Shown: positions 50,584-59,809 of the stretch, piece after piece | How the letters are laid out: the number at the start of each line of letters is the position of its first letter | Numbering within the stretch: position 1 is the stretch's first letter | NCBI RefSeq assembly: GCF_009730915.1 | Contig: NC_052474.1 | Span: forward strand, 5,181,501-5,245,500 | DNA: 64,000 bases | Reading direction: 5' to 3' | From: Dioscorea cayenensis subsp. rotundata | Taxonomy: Eukaryota > Streptophyta > Magnoliopsida > Dioscoreales > Dioscoreaceae | Program-made: the position numbers and the translations under genes | Notes under the pieces: model-generated | What the model was told of the DNA's origin: nothing | Seen by the model: only the letters and a program-made list of their open reading frames with translations | The model's database searches: none

Positions 50584-51404
50584 AGATCCTCATTACCACC
50601 ATTGGTCAAAATAAGAAAGTCATCAACATATAAGATGTGACACATCTTATCCCATACCCCAAGTGGGATACCATATAAGATCCCAGAATTTAGAGTATGG
50701 TTGAACATCATGCTTAGTACATCAATGACTAAGATAAAGAGTAATGAAGGAAATTAAAAGAGGGCCCCTTTACCTTAGTCTTCGGTGATATCAATTACAT
50801 AACCACTTTATGCACCATTCACCAATATGGTAGCCTTAGAGGACTTTAGAATGGTCCTGATCCATCAAATCCAACGTGAACCGAATCCCTGGCCATCCAA
50901 GAGATCCAATAAAAAGTCTCAGTCTACCATATTGAAAGCTTTTGAAAGTCAACCTTCATAATATTGTCAAAGATTCTGCGTTTTTGGAGACTAAAGATTA
51001 GTGTAGCAATGTTGTCCAAAATATAATGTAAGGCCAATTGAGCAATGCCAATCATGGAATCAATAACCATACTCAACCAAGTAACCAAGATTTTCTAGAT
51101 AATTTTGAATTGGCCAGAAAAAAAAAAAAAGAAAAAGTTTAAAAACGATGTTTAGTAAATATTCTAGAGTATTAGTTTAAACATGGCAAAATATTAAAAA
51201 TAAAAATAAAAAATTATAATGAGCAATTTTATTTTTCTGTGCACCTCTTCCACCAACTGATTTACAAACTTTTATCATCCCAATTTTGCTTTTATATATA
51301 TATATATATATATATATACAATTTCTCTTCTTTTTTCTTACTCTTCTTATTATTTTATATCCTGGTTTTGCTTTTATTTAATATAATTATGATTTATGTA
51401 ATTT

Positions 51405-51660
51405 ATCAATATATATACAATATAAATATATACAATCTAGTAACTATAGTTTTTATGAAGTAAACCATTGCTCGCGTGTACCAGTGGCGGTTATGTACAA
51501 GACCTTGTAAGTGTTTTATTATTTCCAATACCCGGATAATTTCCAATACCCGCCCGTTTGCTAGTTTATCATATAGATACTGTGAACCATTAGTTTAAAA
51601 ACAGAGTAACTCCCTATATATTTGCTCTCAGCGAGATTGAATTATATTGGATGTCCTTCT
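51405..51660 (+). promoter_or_regulatory. shared TCX promoter module, copy 4
   Basis: It carries CTAGTAACTATAGTTTTT, GGCGGTTATGTACA, CCCGCCC at 51549-51555, GCTAGTTTATCATATAG (the uninterrupted MITE target site), AAAAACAGAGTAAC and a TATATAT box at 51615-51621, about 95 bases before the ATG. The order is the same as in front of copies 1 and 2. Confidence 0.6.
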
Positions 51661-51712
51661 TCATGGTTTCTTAACTCTGCAGGCAATCACACAAGAGAAA
51701 CGAAAATAAGCC

Positions 51713-54357
51713 ATGAATCACCCAAACAACTTCAAGAACAACAACATCACCAGCCAAGTAAGTATCTACCTATGTTCTTTTACTAGTTCTCTCTTTTTTT
51801 TTAATGGAACAATAACATGATGAAATTAAGTTTGTTTCTTGATTTGATAGGACGATAGAGGTGACAAGCTGGGAAAAAGATCAGTTCTTGCTGATTGGGA
51901 TTGGAATGGACCCTCACAACCACACAAGCCATTTCAATTTCTACCTACTCAACTTGGTTATGGTGTTGATGTCAATCAAGAGATATCCTCATGCAATCAG
52001 CTTGGATCAAATTTCACACAAGACATGCAAATGGCGTCAAGCTTTAGACAAATCAATCCCACAGACAATAGTAATTTGATTCATGCTTGGGGTTCTCCAT
52101 TAGACGTGTCACAAGGTGTGTTTGGATCATCTCAAATTCCAATATCAGAGCCTAACGCAGAAAGTTCAACAAATAATGGTCTTGTTGAATTTGGTTATGG
52201 TGTTGATGTCAATCAAGAGAGATCCTCATGCAATCATCTTGGATCAAATTTCTCACAAGACATGCTAATGACGTCAAGCTTTGGAAAAATCAATCTCACA
52301 GACAATAGTAATTTGATTCATGCTTGGGGTTCTCCATTAGACTTGTCACAAGGTGTGTTTGGATCATCTGAAATTCCAAGATCAGAGCCTACTGCAGAAA
52401 ATTCAAGAAATAATGGTCTTGTTGAATTTGGTTATGGTGTTGATGTCAATCAAGAGAGATCCTCATGCAATCAGCTTGGATCAAATTTCACACAAGACAT
52501 GCAAATGGCGTCAAGCTTTAGACAAATCAATCCCACAGACAATAGTAATTTGATTCATGCTTGGGGTTCTCCATTAGACTTAACACAACATGCGTTTGGA
52601 TCATCTCAAATTCCAAGATCAGAGCCTAAAGGAGAAAATTCAAGAAATAATGGTGTTGTTGAATCAAGAAAACAAGGGTGTGTACTTTTGCTTTTACTTC
52701 TCATTTGGATTGTTTTATTATTATTATTCTAATCTAATTATTACTGTATAGGCAAATGCCTGAAGGTTTCAAGCGTTGCACTTGCCAAAAATCAAGATGC
52801 TTGAATCTGTGAGTGTTTATTACTTAACTGTCTATTGTGTCTTGACCTGTTTTGCTTATATATCTTATGTTCTTTCCTGTTCAACAGACGCTGTGAATGC
52901 TTTGCAAAGAAAGAATTTTGTGTAAATTGTCAATGCAAAAACTGTGAAAATACCATTGCAAATGCACAAAGTGTAGCTGCTGCCCAAAAGCATTTGTTGC
53001 ATCTCAATCCAACTGCATTTCATCCTAAGATTATTGGAGATGTACATACGCAAGGATGCGCTTGCAAGAGCACCTCTTGCTCCAAAAAATATTGTCGATG
53101 CAAGGCGGTAATTTTCTGATCTTCATTTCTTCTTCTTTTTCCTTTTTCATTCTTCTTTCCAATTCTGACATTTTCATGCATTGTTTGTTCTTGAAGCACA
53201 ATGTTAAATGTACCAATAAGTGTAGGTGTATAAACTGCAAAAATACTTTGGGTGCCAAAGGTAATAAGGAAAACTTGTGACAGTATAAGCTATCAATATC
53301 TTGAAGCATATTAACAGCACTTTCTAACTCCAAAACTGATGTGCCGATTATGGAGAAATTGCAGTACCTGGAGAAATGAGCACTCAATCAGAACAGGATA
53401 ATACGGCAGCAAATGTACCGGTGGGACAACAGCCGCTGTCTCAACAACAGCCGGTACAGGGGCCAACACAAAGTCCAAAGTAAGTATGTTGGTTGTATTT
53501 TTCCATAGGCACAAGAGTAGCTATTCTTATCTTTTTGGGAATTTAAATTGTTGTTTTGTAACTCAAGCTACAGCTACGGAAGTATGGGAAATACTGAGAA
53601 TCAACTAAAGTGTCATGCTACTCTGCCAGCATATTTGGGAAAATTTCAAGCATCTCAGCCTCAGCACTTTCCCTCAAAGTATAAAAGTTATGAAATTTTA
53701 TTATCTTTAAAAATTAAGAACTTCATCTGATCTTTCTTGTCTTGTATTTTTCACAGTTCATATCATCCTTCTATCAACGATAGAGTAGATTCTGATAGAG
53801 TGATGCAAGGTTCACAGGAATTTCCCAAGTAAGAGCATGAACATCCCATATCCATCCATCTCGATTCATAACCTTTGTAATTTTTTTTATAATCTACACA
53901 AATTGAGATAATTGTCTGATTCTTTTGTTTGTACTCAGTTTACATTATTCCATGTTCAACAACAACAGCATCAGAAGTAGTCCATTGACCAGTTTACATT
54001 ATTCCATGTTCAACAACAACAGCATCAGAAGTAGTCCATTGACCAATGAGAGCAGCGAAACAAACCATGGTACACTGCCAGTGGATGTGCATGCTAATGA
54101 AACTCTGGGCACTCAGCAACTCGCTGCATCTGCAGAAAATTTATCCTATGAGTGAGAATAGATCTCTTAGATATACATGTTACATTTCTTCAGGAAGTGG
54201 ACAGTGGCTTGTCCACTTTGTCTTAAAAAGAAAAAAAAAAAAACACTTCAGGATCATTTAATCTTCAGAATTAATTTAGATCTTTGTTAAAATATAATTT
54301 TCTTTGTTTTTGCAGCTCTTTTGCTACCTCAAACAACAGCAACAGCAACAACAATAA

Positions 54358-54395
<38 letters not shown>

Positions 54396-54409
54396 GTAAT
54401 AAAGGGTGA
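51713..54409 (+). CDS. TCX copy 4: large CXC protein with triplicated N-terminal unit and poly-Asn tail, 603 aa
   Basis: Ten exons: 51713-51757, 51851-52677, 52752-52808, 52888-53107, 53197-53260, 53365-53479, 53574-53678, 53757-53828, 53939-54151 and 54316-54409; phases agree. The N-terminus is Asn-rich (MNHPNNFKNNN). Exon 2 holds three tandem 79-residue units (about residues 50-286), each with GYGVDVNQE, SSF, DNSNLIHAWGSPLD and FGSS. CXC1 keeps all nine Cys but reads CLNLRCECF: Arg311 replaces the Tyr that is conserved in the family and contacts DNA in LIN54. The linker NPTAFHPKI and CXC2 (GCACKSTSCSKKYCRC, then CTNKCRCINC) are intact. Exon 6 uses an in-frame AG 18 bases downstream of the site used in copy 1. 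Exon 9 holds an exact 54-bp duplication. The tail ends Asn12-SNKG. Confidence 0.82.
51956..52666 (+). repeat. three tandem 237-bp coding units in TCX copy 4 exon 2
   Basis: The same landmark (GGTTATGGTGTTGATG) starts at 51956, 52193 and 52430, an exact period of 237 bases (79 codons), so the frame is kept. Copies 1 and 2 have a single related unit. Units 1 and 3 are closer to each other in places than to unit 2 (QLGSNFTQDMQMASSFRQ against HLGSNFSQDMLMTSSFGK). Confidence 0.93.
53939..54046 (+). repeat. exact 54-bp tandem duplication in TCX copy 4 exon 9
   Basis: Two adjacent 54-base units code twice for SLHYSMFNNNSIRSSPLT (the first Ser codon is completed or replaced at the splice junction). 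They are identical, so the duplication is recent. Confidence 0.9.
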
Positions 54410-55550
54410 CTCTCATTTCAGTCACCTGGACCAATTTCTGGATGATTCCTCATCTCCTAAATTAGCAGACTATGTTTGAAATGCTTAATGAATACCATTG
54501 ATTGTACATTTTTGGAAACAAGAGAATGAACAAAGTTTAGATGATATTGTTGTCTTTTTTTTTTTTGTGGGATTTGTGAATAAATTAAACACATATTCAA
54601 TGGAAAATTTGGAAGAACAAAGACCGGTGCAGATAACAAGAGGAGGAAGGGGCACCAAAGACTTATAGAGATTAAAGTTAAACAACCATGCAAAAGTTAA
54701 GCGGGTTCAGTCCATTCCCACGCAAGCTGACGCAATGCAATCAACTCCCATTCCAGTTGAACAAGTGCAGCCGGATGCCCAACGCGTTGATTTCGGTGCA
54801 ACCAGCCCAACTATCATATCTCCTACTATTGCCGTGCCAGTTAACCAGATCCAATACCAAACACTTGATCATGGTGCGCCCAGATCAAGGGCTTGGGCTC
54901 TGATTCGAAGCATTTGAATTCGGCTCCTCTTGATCCAGCTCATATCTGGAGACGGGACTAATCATGATACTTTAATATTGTTTTCAAGCTCCGAGTCTCC
55001 GGGTTCATCCCAGTTGAATGGAGAAGTAATCAGTCCATGTGAATCCTAAATCCTGAATCATGAATCCTGAATCATGAATCCAGACGTAGACAAAAATCTT
55101 GTTACTCTCCTTGTAATGATTCAAAGTGTAAGGGACGGCTCACGACCATAGTTCCACATAGCCTATGAGAGCCAATCCCTCTAGTTTTATATACGACCAT
55201 AGTTTCACATAGCCTATGAGAGCCAATCCCTCTAGTCTTATATACCCATATCAAATCTTCTCTGTAACTCAGTTTATGGAGAAGTTAGGGTGGTGGGTCT
55301 CTATATTAACACAAAGTACAACCTCAAGGAGAGTATTCATCCGGGACGGCTAGATTTTTTATTTTTTTTTAATGAGAATAACAGGCGATTATATATATCA
55401 AGGGTTGTGTGCACGGACTGGGAATTAATCATTCAATCTGAATACCCTCAACCGGGGTGTGATTTACTTGTAGTCCTAGAACCAAATTTTAAAATTAGGT
55501 CTTTAATTTATTTAGTAAAATCTATTTTTTATTTAAATTTTTTAACAAAT
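54410..55550. other. TCX copy 4 3' region and unidentified coding-like fragment
   Basis: 54410-54680 resembles the 3' regions of the other copies. At 54690-54917 the composition changes and a Pro/Gln-rich open stretch can be read (for example TPIPVEQVQPDAQRVDFGA), ending in a stop. I do not recognise it; it may be a fragment of a LINE ORF1 or a captured gene piece. A 51-bp tandem repeat follows. Confidence 0.4.
55142..55243. repeat. two-copy tandem repeat, 51-bp unit
   Basis: Units 55142-55192 and 55193-55243 share ACGACCATAGTT and CACATAGCCTATGAGAGCC, with very few differences. Confidence 0.88.
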
Positions 55551-55551
55551 A

Positions 55552-55704
55552 TTTTTTTTGCCAAGATGAGCGGTTAGGCCTCCAAGAAAGGCAGGAGCGT
55601 GCACAAATCTCGGCAAAGCAAATGGGGATTGGGCATGGACACACATGGACACTGGAACTATCCGTACACAACAACTACTCACACTCCAAGAAAAAAATTA
55701 GTAT
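55552..55704 (-). mobile_element. SINE, copy B, 5'-truncated
   Basis: On the minus strand the body reads TTGGAGTGTGAGTAG, then GTGTACGGATAGTTCCAGTG, then TCCATGTG, and ends CCGCTCATCTTGGC with an A tail. It matches the bodies and 3' ends of the copies near 13.2 and 61.5 kb. The tRNA-like head is absent. Confidence 0.6.
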
Positions 55705-56238
55705 TTTTTAACAAATACTTATTTGTGATGTTATTTTTTTTTATATAATTACTATTACTGTTATCATTAAAATAGATATATTTTAAATTTACAAGTAAAT
55801 GTTAGAAATAAAGATAAAATATATCAATATAAGCAAATTTAATTTTTTTTATAATTAAAAAATTTGTAGATTATCTCATAGGAGTGCCCGGTATTTAAAA
55901 TTGGTAATAAAAGATAGGAAAAAGAATTTTAAAAAATTAGTTGAAAGAAGATATATAATTGATTAAATATTAAATTAAAATATTTTTATGCATTGATTTA
56001 CTGGTTTAAATTTAAAAAAATAGTTGAAATTATATTATATTAATTTAATATTGATTATTAAAAAATCAATATGTTAATTTATTATAATAAATAATTATTT
56101 AAGAACCTCTCAAATTTTGGGGTCTACCCGATGTTTTCTATGTTGTTGTTGTGTTTTCGTTTTTTAAAATAATAACAGTGATTTATCCATTTTATTAAAA
56201 ATTGGGGTCTAAAACAATGTTTTAGTGATCTTAACTTT

Positions 56239-57140
56239 AGCATCTAGATTTGGATGAACCCTCAAAACTACAGAAAACATCTAGATTTCAACCTATGCAA
56301 CTTGGTTATGGTGTTAACATCAATCAACCTAGATCCTCAAACTATCAGCTTGGATCAAATTTCACACAAAAAGGGCAACTCCTATCAAACTTTGGACAAA
56401 TCAATCTCATATTCATAAGCAATAATAATGTGATTCACAATTGAGGTTCTCCATCATGTGTACCAGAATGTATATGGACTATCTCAAATTTGAAGATCAG
56501 AGTATAAAAGGTGCAGGCATCTTTTGTTCACTTCACATTTGAGTTTTTTTTTTCCCTTATTTTAACTTTTTATCTAACTATTACTGCATAGGAAGAAGCC
56601 TGAAGGTCCCAGTGTTAGAGCTCACAAGAATTGCAATGGCAGAAAAACAGGATGCTTGAATTTATGAGTGTTTATTAAATGATGCATCAAATTAATCATG
56701 TCTTTTGTGTCTTGACCTGTTTTGTTGCCTATATTTCCATAGGCTCAAGTGGTGCACTTCTTTTCTCTTCCAGGATCTAAATCATCGTTTTCTAACTCAA
56801 TGCAGCAACTTAAGTATGAGAAACAGTGAAATCGAGGAATGAAATATTCATATAGCAGCTGTTGCAACTCAATTGTGGTGGTGCTCTCAGTTTACATGCT
56901 TCCTTGTTCAACAACAGCAACTTAAGTATGAAAAAAAATTTCCCTACAGTGACAAATGACAATGGTATGATGCAAGTTCAATTACTTGGACTGTGGCATG
57001 ATTATAATCCTTCAGGTATGGACTTTTTAAATCCTCAGAGAGTTCTTAAAAGTGAAACTATAATTTCTGATGAAGAGAGAAAACTACAGGCTCTAGTTGA
57101 GCATATTCAGAAAAATCAAAGTAATTTTCTTGTGAAGTAA
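56239..57140 (+). pseudogene. TCX copy 5: decayed fragment
   Basis: Pieces of TCX exons lie in order. 56243-56445 matches exon 2 (LDEPSKLQKTSRFQPMQLGY), ending in a stop. 56592-56668 matches the CXC1 exon with lost Cys (NCNGRKTGC) and a stop. The CRC exons are missing, replaced by a jump to intron sequence near 56725. 56805-56850 matches the exon that starts SMGNSEN in other copies, and 56887-56930 matches the FNNNS exon. From there an open frame runs to 57140, with a 3' part (VQLLGLWHDYNPSGMDFL and on) unlike the other copies. No promoter module precedes it. Loss of both CXC motifs makes a working TCX protein very unlikely. Confidence 0.75.
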
Positions 57141-57594
57141 GAGAAGTAGAATTCAATAGGAACAGATTTAGCAACAAAGTGAACAAACTATTGGTCTATG
57201 TCAATCATTTCAAAATCAATCAGACCAAGATCAAAGGATAAAATCAACTTAGTAATAGAATGGTTTTCTGAATTATGCAATTGTTTGGACTAAATTAAAA
57301 TTGGGCTATACAAGCAGAATAAGATCATTAAGCTGGACCAGATTGAATTCTTATCATCTTCAGTTCATTTTTGCGTGATATGAGCCAATTTCATATATCA
57401 TCAACGTACATACAAGAGAACATTGTAACTACAAAGTAGTTCAGAAACACATTATCAGACCAAGATGAGGACTCAAACAAGCCTAACACTGTCAAATATA
57501 TGCGTATGTTGTTCTTCTCTCTCTTTTGGCTACTTTATACTCATATAATCCACTTCTTATTGACAACATTGTTAAAAATATAAGCAAAGTTTTG
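57141..57594. other. spacer between convergent genes
   Basis: No gene is seen. The part near 57594 is probably the 3' untranslated region of the minus-strand thioesterase gene. Confidence 0.45.
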
Positions 57595-59736
57595 TCAATA
57601 AGAGCGGGAACCATCGAGCCCCATTTTCATCCTCAGCCATTTGCAGAAATCATCCATCTCTTCCGGAGAAGTGTAATGGCCAAGTCTGCAAGGTTTCAAA
57701 TTAAATTCTTTTCATTTTGATATCATGAGTTTTGATATAAGCTAGAGTTTATGCATGTTAACTAGTATATCTACCCATTATATGTCTTGAAAGAGAAATT
57801 TTGAAATCCAGCTGATCTTAAAACCTCTGCAGACTTCTCTCCTTGTTCATACATCACAACATCATCTCCTGAACAATGTTGAAGAAATAAATAGGAATTT
57901 TCATAAGAGCAAGCATCATATACTTGATTTAAAATGTATCATCCTACCTCTTCCGTGACAGAGTAGAACTGGTAAGGCTGCAGCTCGTCTTATGGCGTCT
58001 TGTGAGACTTCTACCTTGCTCTTTAAGCTCCTAAGACAAGCAGGTAAAATATATGAGGTTTGCCTGCCAAATTAGCATATATATATATGATCGTTAAACA
58101 CAATAAACCGACAAAGAAATCAAGCAAAAAATAGCCAACCTGTAACATGGAAGCCAGCCACTAAAACCTATAATGACACTTAAATTGATTGGATATGGAT
58201 TACCATTTCCAAATTTCCCATGAATGTAGCAGGTAGCAGAGTACAAAGCAATTGCAGCACCCATACTGAATCCCCCAATACCAAGTTTTACTGCAATGAC
58301 AAATTTGGAGGAATTGAATGGCTTGGCAAACACAATAATATCACACATGAACAAATAGATAATAGAAAGAATGAGTCATGTGCATTCAATTGGACATGAG
58401 TAACATGAAGATTAAACTTATGAAAATAAAGAAATAAAGTACTTCGTAAAATAGAATAGTCTTGTATTTCTGATACATACTATTAGCAGGCTCAGTTGAC
58501 AGCAAGTTTGCAACATGTGCAGCTGAAGCATCCATTCCTTCAATATCGTCTGGACCTTCTTCTGAAAAGTCCCCAGCATCGAACCCTAAACAACAAACTA
58601 AAATTATTAGTTACTGAAAAGTTAGCTGTAATTAAATAGCTTGGTGAATTTGGAAAATTAATGTAGTTATGTTAAAGATGAACTTACAAGCAGTGCAAGA
58701 GAATCCACCAAAACTTGCCACAGGCCGAGTAGGCGCAGTTGGGCATATCCATTTTATCTGCAGTTAATTAATATGCTTTAGTGAAGCTTCGATACTAGAA
58801 TTCATCGCATATCATCAAAAAAAGAAAAAAAGAAAAAAAAAACATCCTTCAGAAAAAAAAAATTATAAATGGTACAAACAGAAATTTGTGCTTACATTTG
58901 GATGAGGAAGAGTTTCCAAAATCTGAGACCAGCTGCAAAGTAAAAACAGAATCACTCCAGTGGAATTGAGCATATAGTTTCAATTCAACCAAAGGATGTA
59001 AAATATCTTGGAAAAATTAAATACATAATTATGAATTTTGATATCATTTGCAGTAAATTGCAGTAAATAAAAGAAAGAAACAGGAAATTTACAGTAAATC
59101 AAGAGAGCGAACATGTGGTCCCCATAATGCAACCTTGAAGCATATGTGCTTTTGTGATTCATACTAATTCCTCAAAGAATTGATAGAGAACTACAAATGA
59201 AAGCTACTGTAATGTTAATTTATTCAGTTTAACGGTTGTAGTTCCCTCTCCCATCGAATCAATTGGAATAGAATATTGCAAGAAAATAGCAATGCTTTCC
59301 ACATTGTTAAAACATGATTCTTTCCAAACAAAAGACATTGACATTCTCAAATTTCTCATATAAAATATTTAGCATCTAACAATACTAGAAAAACCAGTAA
59401 CATATAGTGCTCAATACCAGCAAAGCTAGAAACAAAAAAATAAAAACAACAGAGAGGAGGATAGTTCAATCCAATATATACCTTGCTCCATTGTCACCAA
59501 GACCATGAAGCCAAACAATGGTGGCTTGATGCCTTCCCTTAGGCTTCACAACGTAAGTCCTCCCATACTCAACAGATCTCCTGCTAGTCCTGTTACCTGA
59601 ATCTACACATTGAATACATTAACACATAGCAGTCAATCAAAATAAACTAACACTGGAAATGAAAGCAATAGTATGAGATAAAGAGGAAAGTGGGCAAACC
59701 AAAGCCAGATGAGCGAGAGCTGCTGCCATAGTTCAT
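57595..59736 (-). CDS. acyl-protein thioesterase (alpha/beta hydrolase), 262 aa
   Basis: Nine exons on the minus strand: 59736-59700, 59602-59482, 58932-58896, 58757-58688, 58585-58481, 58290-58140, 58030-57948, 57868-57775 and 57685-57595; phases agree and give 262 residues. Family landmarks are in order: ATIVWLHGLGDNGASWSQ (oxyanion loop), IKWICPTAPTRPVASFGG, WFDAGD, DDIEGMDASAAHVANLL, the nucleophile GGFSMG with Ser132, HGRGDDVV with Asp203, and GLGHYT with His236. The catalytic triad is complete. The enzyme class cleaves thioester-linked acyl groups, such as S-palmitoyl, from cytosolic-face membrane proteins, and also lysophospholipids. The start MNYGSSSRSSGFG is chosen because a TATA box lies 57-64 bases upstream. 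Confidence 0.94.
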
Positions 59737-59792
59737 GTCTGAACACTTATAAGCTAGCTCTGCAATGAAAAGAACACTCAAAGGACCCTCAG

Positions 59793-59800
59793 TATTTATA
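59793..59800 (-). promoter_or_regulatory. TATA box of the thioesterase gene
   Basis: TATAAATA on the minus strand, about 60 bases before the ATG at 59736, leaving room for a start site and a short leader. It argues against using the upstream in-frame ATG at 60105. Confidence 0.6.
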
Positions 59801-59809
59801 GTAAACTGA

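Larger units (their letters stand above)
48946..51125 (-). mobile_element. decayed LINE (reverse transcriptase and zf-RVT part), 5'-truncated
   Basis: Read on the minus strand from about 51125 it shows landmarks of a plant L1-type reverse transcriptase: a KAF-x-MVDWDFLLDLL-like block near 50940-50880, a VDDFLILTNGGNEDL-like (YADD-type) block near 50630-50588, then LRITKLILYMFEGMSGLSINF near 50034-49975, and a zf-RVT-like end with an HLILLCPY-like run near 49400. Many stops and shifts show it is old. The 5' part (ORF1, endonuclease) is missing, and no clear 3' poly-A remains. An LTR sequence has inserted into it at 50040-50583. Confidence 0.75.

Noticed and set aside
40188-54409. A CRISPR-like or satellite origin for the CAA/CAG/AAC repeats
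   Set aside because: They are trinucleotide runs inside or at the end of coding exons, at matching places in four paralogs.
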